In this document: one piece after another, positions 27,019 through 35,118 of the stretch
Numbering within the stretch: the first letter of the stretch is position 1
Layout: every line of letters begins with the position of its first letter
Assembly (NCBI GenBank): GCA_004558025.1
Contig: SFEG01000001.1
Span: 62,001 to 126,000 of the forward strand
Direction: 5' to 3'
DNA length: 64,000 nucleotides
Source: Clostridiales bacterium
GTDB taxonomy: Bacteria; Bacillota; Clostridia; Oscillospirales; Oscillospiraceae
The notes under the pieces: model-generated
The model's database searches: none
What the model was told of the DNA's origin: nothing
Seen by the model: only the letters and a program-made list of their open reading frames with translations
Translations under genes and position numbers: made by a program

Positions 27019-28225
27019 GGCTCTTTGCCTCACTTTCATCTACAGTGCATTTAATAATGCCGTCAGAGACGCTCAGGCTCAGCTTATCGCCTGAATTTGC
27101 GTCGCTGACGCTTTTTATAAGCTCGCCGTTTTCCTTTGATGCTATGGCATATCCCCTGCCGAGCACCTTTAGCGGGCTCATCGCGTCAAGCGCCGAGGCG
27201 AGCGCGACGAACTTATGACGGTTTGCAGCATTCGTCTTTTCCGCGGCGGCGATGAGCTTCCCGCGCACATAGTCGAGCTCCGTGCGCTTCGTGTCGACAT
27301 AGGCCATGGGATCCTGCAGAACGCGGCGGCTTTTTACATCATCGAGCCGAGTTGCCATGCGGTTAAGGCTTTTCTTCATGGCCTGTGTTTGACGAATGCT
27401 CATATTCATGAGATATTCGCGCATCTCGCTTTCGTCGGGAACGGCAATCTCGGCTGCGTTTGACGGAGTCGACGCTCTCACATCGGCGACATAGTCGGCT
27501 ATCGTGACGTCAGGCTCATGTCCGACGGCGGAGATGACCGGCAGATCGGATTCGTATATCGCCCTTGCGACACGCTCATCATTAAATGCCCAGAGGTCTT
27601 CTATAGACCCGCCGCCGCGGCCCGTTATTATGAGATCCGCGACTTTGTGGCGATTAGCATAGCGTATTGCGCCGACTATCTCCGGCGGGGCTTCAACGCC
27701 CTGGACCCGAACCGGCAGCAGAATGACCTTTGTCATGCTCCAGCGCGTGCCGAGAATACGTATCATATCGTGAACGGCAGCGCCTGCCGACGATGTTATT
27801 ATAGCTATCTTTTCGGGAAACTGCGGCAGCGGCTTTTTGTGAGCCGGGTCAAACAGCCCCTCGGCGGCAAGCTTTGCCTTGAGCTGCTCGTAGGCTATCT
27901 GAAGATCGCCTGTTCCCTCGGGTATGAGATCGGTGCAGTAGAGCTGATAGGCTCCGTCGCGCGGAAAGACCGATATACGCCCAAAAGCAGTGACGCCCAT
28001 TCCGCTTTCCGGGCGAAAGCGCAGCTTGGACGCACTGCTTTTAAACATGACGCAGCGAAGACTGCTCTCTGCATCCTTGAGCGTGAAATAATGGTGTCCC
28101 GACGGATATATCTTATAGTTTGACAATTCGCCGCGCACGCAGACCTTCCCGAGGATGGGCTCTTCGTCTATAAGCGTTTTAATTATCTGGTTAAGCTCGG
28201 ATACGGTAAGGGTCTCCTGATTCAT
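27011..28225 (-). CDS. xseA: Exodeoxyribonuclease VII large subunit
   Basis: The catalytic subunit of exonuclease VII, 404 residues. The N-terminal OB fold (LTVSELNQIIKTLIDEEPILGKVCVRGELSNYK, HHYFTLKD) is followed by the catalytic domain with ITSSAGAAVHDMIRIL, ARG-type GRGGGSIEDLWAFNDE and SAVGHEPDVTIADYVADVRASTPSNAAE, then a coiled-coil C-terminus. The ATG at 28225 overlaps the nusB stop (TGATG). folD, present between nusB and xseA in Bacillus, is missing here. Confidence 0.97.
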   Translation of the reverse strand: MNQETLTVSELNQIIKTLIDEEPILGKVCVRGELSNYKIYPSGHHYFTLKDAESSLRCVMFKSSASKLRFRPESGMGVTAFGRISVFPRDGAYQLYCTDLIPEGTGDLQIAYEQLKAKLAAEGLFDPAHKKPLPQFPEKIAIITSSAGAAVHDMIRILGTRWSMTKVILLPVRVQGVEAPPEIVGAIRYANRHKVADLIITGRGGGSIEDLWAFNDERVARAIYESDLPVISAVGHEPDVTIADYVADVRASTPSNAAEIAVPDESEMREYLMNMSIRQTQAMKKSLNRMATRLDDVKSRRVLQDPMAYVDTKRTELDYVRGKLIAAAEKTNAANRHKFVALASALDAMSPLKVLGRGYAIASKENGELIKSVSDANSGDKLSLSVSDGIIKCTVDESEAKSHD

Positions 28226-28719
28226 CACACCGTCTCCGTAGCAGTATCGGCTTCCGCGTCGGAGCTTACTGTATCTGCAAGCTCTCCGCGCATTATGCCG
28301 CCGAGAATACCGTTTATGAACGCAACGGTCTCCGGCTCGTCATAGCCCTTTGCAAGCTCGATCGCCTCGTTTATCGCAGTGCCGGACGGGATATCGTCCA
28401 TATACATTATCTCGCTCACGGCGCAGCGAAGGATAGCCATTGCCGTTTTGGACATTCGCTCCGGCTTCCAGCCCTGAGCGTACTTTTCGATGAGCTTGTC
28501 TGTCTGAATGCGATAGTCATAGACCGTTTTGACAAGGCGTGAGATATACTCACGCTGCTTTTTCTCCGGATACTCGGCAAACAGCTCGTTCTCCTCGGCG
28601 AGAGTATCGTAATACTCTTTGTTGAAAAATTCCTCAAGCAGCTCATCAACGGGCTTTTCGCTTGCGCATGCGTAAAAGCCGAGCTGCACCGCTATTTCTC
28701 TGGCGGTAGTTCTTTTCAT
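28225..28719 (-). CDS. nusB: Transcription antitermination factor NusB
   Basis: NusB (164 residues) binds boxA RNA with S10 and supports rRNA antitermination. It is all-helical, with the N-terminal TAREIAVQLGFYAC, the middle YDYRIQTDKLIEKY and the conserved C-terminal block AILRCAVSEIMYMDDIPSGTAINEAIELAKGYDEPETVAFINGILG recognised in parts. ATG 28719 has GAGGT nine bases before it; a TTG two codons earlier is too close. The acidic tail after residue 148 is an extension. Confidence 0.95.
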   Translation of the reverse strand: MKRTTAREIAVQLGFYACASEKPVDELLEEFFNKEYYDTLAEENELFAEYPEKKQREYISRLVKTVYDYRIQTDKLIEKYAQGWKPERMSKTAMAILRCAVSEIMYMDDIPSGTAINEAIELAKGYDEPETVAFINGILGGIMRGELADTVSSDAEADTATETV

Positions 28720-28737
28720 CCCCAAATACCTCGTATC

Positions 28738-29100
28738 TTACTTTTCAAACGCAACGCCCGAGACGTGAACGTTTATCTCGGCCTTTTCAATGCCGGTGAC
28801 CGCCTGAACGACCTCGCCGACGGAGTTCTGAACATCACGGGCAACATTTACGATATTGCAGCCGTAGCGGACGAGAATGATAACATCTACCTTGACGGTA
28901 TCGTCTATTATCTGAACGGTGATGCCCTTGGACATGGTCTTTATGCCGATGAGCTCCGCGATCTCGCCGGTCGTTGTGTTGGATATCGCGGCAACGCCCT
29001 CGACCTCGGTAACGGCCGTGCGTACCATTGCGGAAATGACTTCCTCGGATATATTTATGCTGCCGTTTTCGGCTTTGCAGCTGATATAATTTTCGCTCAT
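28738..29100 (-). CDS. Asp23/Gls24 family protein (YqhY-like)
   Basis: A 120-residue protein of the Asp23/Gls24 envelope-stress family. It has the typical GSINISEEVISAMVRTAVTEVEGVAAI start, the VKVDVIILVRYGCNIVNVARDVQ centre and ending TGIEKAEINVHVSGV, recognised in parts. In Bacillus the homologue yqhY precedes nusB and is linked to acetyl-CoA carboxylase control; here accBC are absent from the locus. ATG 29100 has GGAGGC seven bases upstream; the longer frame is rejected for lack of a ribosome site. Confidence 0.9.
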   Translation of the reverse strand: MSENYISCKAENGSINISEEVISAMVRTAVTEVEGVAAISNTTTGEIAELIGIKTMSKGITVQIIDDTVKVDVIILVRYGCNIVNVARDVQNSVGEVVQAVTGIEKAEINVHVSGVAFEK

Positions 29101-29150
29101 GATGTGCCTCCATTGTGTCTGCACCGGCGGTGCAAAAATTCTGTCATAGT

Positions 29151-29159
29151 ATTGTACCA
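29151..29159 (-). promoter_or_regulatory. Extended -10 promoter of asp23-nusB unit
   Basis: TGgTACAAT on the minus strand (29159-29151), an extended -10 element about 50 bases upstream of the asp23 start and just past the spoIIIAH terminator. No clear -35. It would separate vegetative expression of asp23-nusB-xseAB-ispA from the sporulation operon. Confidence 0.45.
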
Positions 29160-29180
29160 CAACGCGAGGCAAAAATAAAG

Positions 29181-29208
29181 AAAAAAGACGGGTTAACCCG
29201 TCTTTTTT
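29181..29208. terminator. Terminator after spoIIIAH
   Basis: A 28-base perfect palindrome (AAAAAAGACGGGTT and its complement) touches the spoIIIAH stop codon. The GC core with flanking A6/T6 is a good intrinsic terminator on both strands, ending the sporulation operon. Confidence 0.85.
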
Positions 29209-29747
29209 TACGATGGAACTTCAATGACATTAAGCTGAGCCGCTGTATATGAGGTCTCTGAGGTAACAGTTTCGGTTATTCGTGCAACGGCGGCCTCGCT
29301 GAGTCCATCCTTCGGGGCGGGAACTGCAACTGTTATCGAGTCCTCGCTCATATACACGACGCAGTCGGAAAAGTCCTTTGCCAAGAGCTTATTTTCCAGT
29401 TGGGATTCCTTCATCGAGTAGTTTGCCATGGCCGATATTGACGTCATCGCGGAATCTATCGTCTCCTGGGATGCGGTGTCGGACTTGACTGCATCCTCAA
29501 GCAGCTTCATGGCTTCGTCGCGCGATACCTGACGGTTGAGACGCGCCTCGGCAAAATAGCCGCTTGAGCTTTTTGTATTTGACGCTTCATAGGCTTCATT
29601 TGCCGCCTTCATCGCCGCGTCCTCAGCTTTCACCATTGCGGGATCGGCCGTTCCCCATTTGTTGTTGTACGACCAGTTAAGATATACCGCCGCGCACACG
29701 AGCAGCAGTACTGCTGCAATTGTTACATTTCTTTTAATATGCTTCAT
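29208..29747 (-). CDS. spoIIIAH: Stage III sporulation protein AH
   Basis: SpoIIIAH is made in the mother cell, sits in the outer forespore membrane and binds forespore SpoIIQ across the intermembrane space, forming part of the feeding-tube channel. The 179 residues have an N-terminal membrane anchor (about 8-25), a linker, and a YscJ/FliF-like ring-building domain near the C-terminus (about 90-179; MKESQLENKLLAKDFSDCVVYM). It is the last of eight spoIIIA genes, 1 bp after spoIIIAG, with GGGAGGG before the ATG. SpoIIQ is not in the window. Confidence 0.93.
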   Translation of the reverse strand: MKHIKRNVTIAAVLLLVCAAVYLNWSYNNKWGTADPAMVKAEDAAMKAANEAYEASNTKSSSGYFAEARLNRQVSRDEAMKLLEDAVKSDTASQETIDSAMTSISAMANYSMKESQLENKLLAKDFSDCVVYMSEDSITVAVPAPKDGLSEAAVARITETVTSETSYTAAQLNVIEVPS

Positions 29748-29748
29748 T

Positions 29749-30090
29749 TTACCCTCCTATATTCGGCGCAGTTTTTATTACCTGAATGCTATCGATGGAA
29801 AAGCCCGTGAAGGCTTCCACGGCCTTTACTACAGAAAGCTTTACGGCGGCGTTATCCGCTCCGTCGCATACGATTACGGCTCCGGTATCGGACAGGAGCA
29901 CCGTTACATCTCCGACACCGTCGCATTTTCGAAGCACAGACGCCAAGCGCTGTTCATCGCCCTGCGCGGTGTCGCAAGATTTTGTACCGCCAATGGGGAT
30001 AAGCATTATTATAATCCCAAGCACGAGCGCGAGCAGAGGGTATTTAAATTTATTAAACCCGTTTTTCAGTTTATCGGTCATTTGCTTCAT
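29749..30090 (-). CDS. spoIIIAG: Stage III sporulation protein AG (short form)
   Basis: SpoIIIAG forms a large ring in the SpoIIIA-SpoIIQ secretion-like channel. Here it is 113 residues: cytosolic lead, membrane segment (about 17-34, YPLLALVLGIIIMLIPIG) and one ring-forming domain (LASVLRKCDGVGDVTVLLSD..IVKAVEAFTGFSIDSIQVIK). The Bacillus protein is about twice as long, so the insertion that builds the beta-barrel-like extension appears to be missing. It overlaps spoIIIAF by 20 bp. The start may be the second Met (30081), which has better spacing from GGAG. Confidence 0.88.
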   Translation of the reverse strand: MKQMTDKLKNGFNKFKYPLLALVLGIIIMLIPIGGTKSCDTAQGDEQRLASVLRKCDGVGDVTVLLSDTGAVIVCDGADNAAVKLSVVKAVEAFTGFSIDSIQVIKTAPNIGG

Positions 30091-30571
30091 CGCTCCAATT
30101 CTGATCGCTTATGCTTATTCCGAGCTGTGTTTGAATATAGTCGGAGAGTCTGCTTTTCTGATCATCTGCAGCCGAGGAAACGATCTCGGCCTCGTGCGGA
30201 TACCAGTAACCGTCGCTGCTCCACTGGGCCGTCACGGTTACCTCTGACAGCTCTGCACCGATTTCATCAGCTTTGTCCAATATATATGCCCGGCATTTGT
30301 CTTCTATGATAGAACGGTTTAAATTTTTGCTGTAGTCCTCGCCCTTACCGATATATTTCTCTGCATCAAGCTCATAGCGCGCCATCGCTTTGGAATACGC
30401 GTCAAAGTCAAGCTTGGCAATCGGCGAGGCGACAGCGGCGCACATGACCACGGCGCATATGATCGCCAATGCCTTCTTTACCCTGCCCTCGGGCGTCAGC
30501 AGCATGGCTATTGAGCAAACGATGCCCGTATATATGACCGCGTGCAGCCATTGACCGAAAAGCTCAGACAT
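30071..30571 (-). CDS. spoIIIAF: Stage III sporulation protein AF
   Basis: A 166-residue membrane protein with two N-terminal membrane helices (about 8-24 and 32-50: WLHAVIYTGIVCSIAMLL, ALAIICAVVMCAAVASPI) followed by a soluble ring-building-like domain. It is part of the mother-cell SpoIIIA channel. ATG at 30571 overlaps the spoIIIAE stop (TAATG) with GGGAGG just ahead; the open frame is 43 codons longer but lies wholly within spoIIIAE, so that start is rejected. Somewhat shorter than in Bacillus. Confidence 0.9.
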   Translation of the reverse strand: MSELFGQWLHAVIYTGIVCSIAMLLTPEGRVKKALAIICAVVMCAAVASPIAKLDFDAYSKAMARYELDAEKYIGKGEDYSKNLNRSIIEDKCRAYILDKADEIGAELSEVTVTAQWSSDGYWYPHEAEIVSSAADDQKSRLSDYIQTQLGISISDQNWSDEANDR

Positions 30572-31626
30572 TATCCTCCCACCGCCTTTATGGATATTGC
30601 CATGGATACGAACAGAATTATCGCGCAGCAGCCCGCAAGGCCGAGGATCATGCCGATGGCAGAGCCGATGCAGTCGGTCAGTGAGGCAAGCTTGTGGCAC
30701 CCGAAGGCTTTCACGGCCGCCGCCGTGAGCTTATACCCAAGATAGTTTACCGCCATAACAGCAAACGGCGAAACGCAAACTGCAAGAAGCGCCAGCATGC
30801 CGAATACGCCGACGGTATTGCGCATGGCCTCCGCTCCGGCGACGACCGTGGACGCAGCGTCCGAGATTATGCTGCCGACAACGGGCAGTGCCGTGGAGAT
30901 CGCGGTTTTTGCGAATTTCGACGCTACCGCGTCGCCCCCTGAGGCAACTATCGAGCTGATGCTTATGTATGCCGTAAATCCGAGAGCTACGGCTATCATT
31001 AAAAGTGTGCTCACGCGTTTTAACAGCGAGGATATGTCTCCTAGACATTTGTTCGCGAAGGAGGCCGCCGCTATGCTTATGGCAAGATATGCATGGATAA
31101 GCGGCAGTATAACGCTCTGCGCGACGGTGACGAACGAGTCCATAAACAGAACGGAGGCAGCGTATTTGACTGTCGCCGATGAAAGCGTTCCGCAGGCGGC
31201 GGAGGCAGCGCACATAGCCGGAAGCAGCGTTTTTGAAAAGCCCGACAGCGTTGTTATAACCTCCGAGCCCGACGATATGAAGGAATTTACATCCGCAACG
31301 CTTATTATCGCTATTGCAGCGCATCCGCCGAGTGTTACGTATTCGGGAGCATCGTCGCAGAATACGGTGAGCACGGCGCAGATCATGGCTACGGCGATTA
31401 TGCTCAAAGCACGCTTTATAACGCCGCCGAGTCCGCCCGAGACGGCCTCGGTGAACGCGCTTCCCAGCCTTGACAGCCCATCCTGCGGCGACTGTGCGGT
31501 ATCACCGACGAGCTCATCGGCATAGTCGGGCAGCGAATCGTGAAGCTGTGAGTCGTCATAGGGCGCCGCATAGCACGGCGTTATAAGAAAAGCCGAAAAT
31601 ATAAGGATGAATATAAGCTTTTTCAT
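30571..31626 (-). CDS. spoIIIAE: Stage III sporulation protein AE
   Basis: SpoIIIAE is the large polytopic membrane subunit of the SpoIIIA channel, with about eight transmembrane helices. The 351 residues begin with a signal peptide (cleavage near CYAA, residue 20), then the membrane core (TLGGCAAIAIISVADV, FSKTLLPAMCAASAACG, LPLIHAYLAISIAAAS, SLLKRVSTLLMIAVALGFTAYIS, ALPVVGSIISDAASTVV). It is translationally coupled to spoIIIAD (overlap 4 bp). Confidence 0.95.
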   Translation of the reverse strand: MKKLIFILIFSAFLITPCYAAPYDDSQLHDSLPDYADELVGDTAQSPQDGLSRLGSAFTEAVSGGLGGVIKRALSIIAVAMICAVLTVFCDDAPEYVTLGGCAAIAIISVADVNSFISSGSEVITTLSGFSKTLLPAMCAASAACGTLSSATVKYAASVLFMDSFVTVAQSVILPLIHAYLAISIAAASFANKCLGDISSLLKRVSTLLMIAVALGFTAYISISSIVASGGDAVASKFAKTAISTALPVVGSIISDAASTVVAGAEAMRNTVGVFGMLALLAVCVSPFAVMAVNYLGYKLTAAAVKAFGCHKLASLTDCIGSAIGMILGLAGCCAIILFVSMAISIKAVGG

Positions 31627-32009
31627 ATCAGTCCGCCTATCGTCTCTAAAAGTGAGCTTATCAGTGGAAGCGCCGTGAACAGTGCTGCGGCGGAGCCGAG
31701 CATTTCAACGGCAGAGGCTATGCCGCCTTGCCCCGCGTCCTTGCACAGGCCGGTGGTCACCTTTACGACAATGGCTATTCCGACGCATTTTATTATCGGC
31801 AGAAACAGCGCGGAGCTGAGTCCGGTCTGCGATATGGCATATTGCACAAGCTCCAATATGCTCTCAAACAGCTGAACCGAGGCAAAGCAGATAACTGCCG
31901 CAGCGGCAAGCGCGGCTGCAAGCCCGAGCTCCTGATTGCTCTTTTTTATGAGCAGGATGCACAGCGCCGAGATAATTGCTATCGCCGCTGCCTTTATCAC
32001 TATCTCCAT
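31623..32009 (-). CDS. spoIIIAD: Stage III sporulation protein AD
   Basis: A 128-residue membrane protein with about four helices, related to SpoIIIAC; the segments ALCILLIKKSNQELGLAAALAAA, SALFLPIIKCVGIAIVVKVT and CKDAGQGGIASAVEMLGSAAAL are family hallmarks. Together with SpoIIIAC it forms the membrane base of the channel. Start ATG overlaps the spoIIIAC stop (TGATG). Confidence 0.95.
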   Translation of the reverse strand: MEIVIKAAAIAIISALCILLIKKSNQELGLAAALAAAAVICFASVQLFESILELVQYAISQTGLSSALFLPIIKCVGIAIVVKVTTGLCKDAGQGGIASAVEMLGSAAALFTALPLISSLLETIGGLI

Positions 32010-32203
32010 CAGAGCTGAAACAGGTCTTTTATGAGCACGAAAAGCTCGCTGATCTTCTGCACCACTACAATGAGCACAACTACCAGTGCCGCTATCGTTG
32101 TCATAAGCGCCTGCTCGTCCCTGCCGGAGCGCGACAGCAATATGTTAAGCACGGCAACGAGTATGCCCACCGCCGCTATTTTGAATATGAGCTCAACTTC
32201 CAT
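32009..32203 (-). CDS. spoIIIAC: Stage III sporulation protein AC
   Basis: A 64-residue protein with two membrane helices, close to the normal family length. Landmarks: IFKIAAVGILVAVLNILLSRSGRDEQALMTT (in parts) and VVVLIVVVQKISELFVLIKDLFQL. It has GAGGAGAA eight bases before its ATG. Part of the SpoIIIA channel base. Confidence 0.95.
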   Translation of the reverse strand: MEVELIFKIAAVGILVAVLNILLSRSGRDEQALMTTIAALVVVLIVVVQKISELFVLIKDLFQL

Positions 32204-32212
32204 TGTTTCTCC

Positions 32213-32722
32213 TCAGATCAGCACTATGGCGGTGATAAGCCCCGCGGCTCCGCCTATGCCGACATACATTCTTTTGTTTGCACCGAGCGTTTCCCTCAGA
32301 CTCTTCTGCTCAGCCGACAGTTCGCTTATGCAGCGGTCGATGGCCTCGCATTGCATGGAGCTGTCGTATCTGCCGAGGCTGCCGCCGAGGGCTTTGAGAG
32401 CCGACAGCGAGCGCTGCGATACGCATTGCAGGCAGCTTTCCGCCGCGCTTGACCATATTGTGCAGAACGTTTCATCGCCAAGCTTTGAGAAATCTCCGAT
32501 CACCGCTTCGATAAAACGGGCAGCATCTCCGGTTACCGCGCCAAAGACAATACTTAGGACATCATCAAGTGCCGCCGAGCGCGAGGATATCTCGCTTTTC
32601 ATGAGCATCAGCGCAGAAATAAGCGTGCTGTATGTCTTGTCCAACTGGCTGAGACTGTGCGCTTTTATAATGCCTGCCGCGGTGCAGCCAAGCATAACGA
32701 GCATTGCGCCTATGAGGTTCAT
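32213..32722 (-). CDS. spoIIIAB: Stage III sporulation protein AB
   Basis: A 169-residue protein with an N-terminal membrane helix (about 3-20), a helical body similar to type II secretion GspF-like proteins, and a C-terminal membrane helix (MYVGIGGAAGLITAIVLI). It forms part of the channel's export platform with the SpoIIIAA ATPase. I use ATG 32722, which overlaps the spoIIIAA stop (ATGA) and has GGGAGAG upstream; five further codons are open. Confidence 0.93.
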   Translation of the reverse strand: MNLIGAMLVMLGCTAAGIIKAHSLSQLDKTYSTLISALMLMKSEISSRSAALDDVLSIVFGAVTGDAARFIEAVIGDFSKLGDETFCTIWSSAAESCLQCVSQRSLSALKALGGSLGRYDSSMQCEAIDRCISELSAEQKSLRETLGANKRMYVGIGGAAGLITAIVLI

Positions 32723-33585
32723 TGCAGTCTCTCCCATCTGTAGCTGCGCGCGCCGGCGCGGTTTTCAATTATGATCGCGGCGGTGAAGGCTCCCGCTTCT
32801 ATGAGACCGCGATACACGGCACGTTTTTTCAGCTCGCCGGCAGACTCAGCATGCGCAGAGGCGATAACGCGCACTCCGCAGCCTATTGCCGAAGCCGCCG
32901 CCGAGCAATCCTCGGGCGAGGATATCTCGTCCATTACTATCACTTGCGGATTCATTGTACGCAGAAGCATCATGACAGCCTCGGCCTTAGGTATGTCCGA
33001 TATGATGTCTGTCGCGGGGCCTATATCAAACTGCGGCATACCGTGATAAACGGCCGCCAGCTCACCGCGCTCATCGGCTACGGCCACTCTCGTGCCCGAC
33101 GATGACATCGAGCGTATCAGCTCACGCAGAAGCGTCGTTTTTCCTCCGCCGGGAGGTGAGATGATAAGCGTATTATCCATGCTGCCGCGGAGCATTTTTG
33201 CGGTCTCGCCGCCGCAGGAGCGCACTTCATGCGGTATGCGGATCGACACTGAACTGATATCACGAAGCCCGGTTACCTCACCGCGAGATATTATGCCTGT
33301 TCCGCATACCCCGAGGCGCAGTCCGAAGCCGCAGCTAATGAAGCCCTTGGCCATGTCCTGCTGAACGGTGTGAACGGAGGCGCGAGTTGCCTTTTCTATC
33401 ACACAGGCAATGTCGTCCCGGGTAACTGCGGCATCCGATATGGGCAGCTCCCCGCCGCCTACAAGCGCTGTTGGAGCATAGCCTGTCCTGAGCCTGAACT
33501 CCTCGGCACAATCAAATTCTTTGCCGAGCGCTGCTGCCGTTTTTGCAGGCAGCAGCCTCACGGCCTCATCATACGCGTTTATCAT
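32719..33585 (-). CDS. spoIIIAA: Stage III sporulation protein AA, channel ATPase
   Basis: A 288-residue secretion-type ATPase that energises the SpoIIIA channel. Walker A is PPGGGKTT (144-151), the Asp box-like VADERGELAAVYHG follows, then Walker B VIVMDEISSPED and the His box-like IASAHAES. The N-terminal half carries the conserved FRLRTGYAP and GFISCGFGLRLGVCG segments. It starts 2 bp after the sipL-like gene; no terminator intervenes, so the spoIIIA operon seems to be read from upstream. Confidence 0.96.
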   Translation of the reverse strand: MINAYDEAVRLLPAKTAAALGKEFDCAEEFRLRTGYAPTALVGGGELPISDAAVTRDDIACVIEKATRASVHTVQQDMAKGFISCGFGLRLGVCGTGIISRGEVTGLRDISSVSIRIPHEVRSCGGETAKMLRGSMDNTLIISPPGGGKTTLLRELIRSMSSSGTRVAVADERGELAAVYHGMPQFDIGPATDIISDIPKAEAVMMLLRTMNPQVIVMDEISSPEDCSAAASAIGCGVRVIASAHAESAGELKKRAVYRGLIEAGAFTAAIIIENRAGARSYRWERLQ

Positions 33586-33587
33586 TT

Positions 33588-35060
33588 TTATATCACCGGT
33601 ATAAGCAGCAGACGATCATCTATTGTGCCGTCAATTTCGTTTATCAGCTTTATAAGCTCAACATCCGAGCCGTATTTTTTCGCGAGACTCCAAAGGTCTC
33701 CGTCAGTGCAGCGGCACATATATAGGGAAGCTTCCGTTTTTTCGCGATCCAGCTCCGTTTCCTCAACCTCGCTTATCATGCCGACGCTGTCGTAGCTGAG
33801 ATATCTCATCGCAAGCATTACCGAGATGTCGGCATTTATGCCATCTCCTGCGGCAGAGGCATTTATGGATACACTTGTAACATACGCCTCGTCGGGGCTG
33901 CGATCGGAGCCGAGCTCAAACTGCACCTTGCCTCTTACCCGACAGGCTCTGAGCTCTCCCTCACGGTCTTTGTATACGATATCAGCCGTAACTGGAATGT
34001 TCACATCGTTTTCGCCGACAGCCGCGCAGGATGTGTAAGCTGATGAAAACAGTATCTCTTCGGCGCCGTAGTCTGAATTATACGAAAGGCGTACACTACG
34101 GGTCTGCGAGTTCTGCTCATCTTTTGTAAGGCAGCGCAGCTCGCTTCGCGTAAGTCCAAGCTGCTTTTTGCAGGAATATGCATCGCTTATGTATCTGATA
34201 CTGCGCTCCTGAAGGCACACTATCTGTATCGCAGCACGTATATCCGCCGAGAGCTTATCGTCAAAGGCCTCGAAATACTGCCCTGTGATCATGGCGAACG
34301 CAGAGACTTCGGGCTCTAAGCAGCCATCGGGAAGCTCAAACAGCTGAGAAAACGGAAGCGAGAAGCTTGCCGTTCGCGGCATACCCGACACGAGACACAA
34401 GGCCTCAATTTCCGCTGTTCCTTTTACGATGAGCTTTGTGCCCACAACCTCGCTGCCGTCAAGCCTTACACTGCTGAATGCTTTGACAAAATCTCCGCCG
34501 TGAAGCTCCTCGGGCAGGTCGAGCTCATCTTCGATGCTCAGCGTTTTTTCGGAAACGAGCTCTATACTCCTGCACTTCAGCTCCTGTGTTTTGAAAAACA
34601 GCTTATCCCGCGCCTCGGCAGGCGGCTCTGCCCAGCAAACGTCTACATATTTATAGCAGCTCTGCTCCATAACGATGTTTGTGCTTACTGATATTTTGCG
34701 TGGATTTACCGCCTTGGCATCTGCTGTGAGTGACAGAAGCTTTGTAACGGCAAGGCTCGTGCTGTCAGCTCCCGGGGCGTCAAAGCTCAATTCAAACGCG
34801 GCGGTGGTTCCGACGACACGAACGCCGTCCCCCGTTTCGGGGATGTACATAACAGTAATATCTATCTCGCCGCTTACTAATACGGCATCCTGGCTTACGG
34901 TTTTTTCGCGTATTCTGCACTGCCAGCGACAGCACAGGATGCGAAGTATGTCCTCCAAGGTATCGGGAACTATGAGCTCTGAGTCGCTGTGCGTCTCGGA
35001 AGCGGAGCTGCACAGCTTTTTGTAGACGCTGTCCTGCTTGCTTTTAAGTTCGATCTTCAT
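33588..35060 (-). CDS. SipL-like spore coat morphogenesis protein (SPOCS/DUF3794 + LysM)
   Basis: The 490-residue protein has repeated SPOCS (DUF3794) domains (about 25-150, 155-300, 300-430; LVSGEIDITVMYIPE and LIVKGTAEIEALCLV are typical strands) and a C-terminal LysM domain (about 440-490; YMCRCTDGDLWSLAKKYG, ending LLLIPVI). This is the architecture of clostridial SipL, which joins SpoIVA to build the basal coat. ATG 35060 is selected by AAGGAGA eight bases upstream; the longer frame of 63 codons has no ribosome site. It is directly ahead of spoIIIAA. Paralogous DUF3794 proteins exist, so SipL identity is probable, not certain. Confidence 0.82.
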   Translation of the reverse strand: MKIELKSKQDSVYKKLCSSASETHSDSELIVPDTLEDILRILCCRWQCRIREKTVSQDAVLVSGEIDITVMYIPETGDGVRVVGTTAAFELSFDAPGADSTSLAVTKLLSLTADAKAVNPRKISVSTNIVMEQSCYKYVDVCWAEPPAEARDKLFFKTQELKCRSIELVSEKTLSIEDELDLPEELHGGDFVKAFSSVRLDGSEVVGTKLIVKGTAEIEALCLVSGMPRTASFSLPFSQLFELPDGCLEPEVSAFAMITGQYFEAFDDKLSADIRAAIQIVCLQERSIRYISDAYSCKKQLGLTRSELRCLTKDEQNSQTRSVRLSYNSDYGAEEILFSSAYTSCAAVGENDVNIPVTADIVYKDREGELRACRVRGKVQFELGSDRSPDEAYVTSVSINASAAGDGINADISVMLAMRYLSYDSVGMISEVEETELDREKTEASLYMCRCTDGDLWSLAKKYGSDVELIKLINEIDGTIDDRLLLIPVI

Positions 35061-35088
35061 TGCATTTCTCCTTAAACTTGCTTTGTAC

Positions 35089-35118
35089 ATACTATGCCGC
35101 CGCACAGGGCTTAATGAC
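35089..35118 (-). promoter_or_regulatory. Candidate sigma-E promoter ahead of sipL-spoIIIA
   Basis: GTCATTAA (35118-35111), a 14-bp spacer and CATAGTAT (35096-35089) resemble the sigma-E consensus (-10 matches six of eight). It would start transcription about 20 bases ahead of the sipL ribosome site and drive the whole spoIIIA operon in the mother cell, as known in Bacillus. Motif evidence only. Confidence 0.4.
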
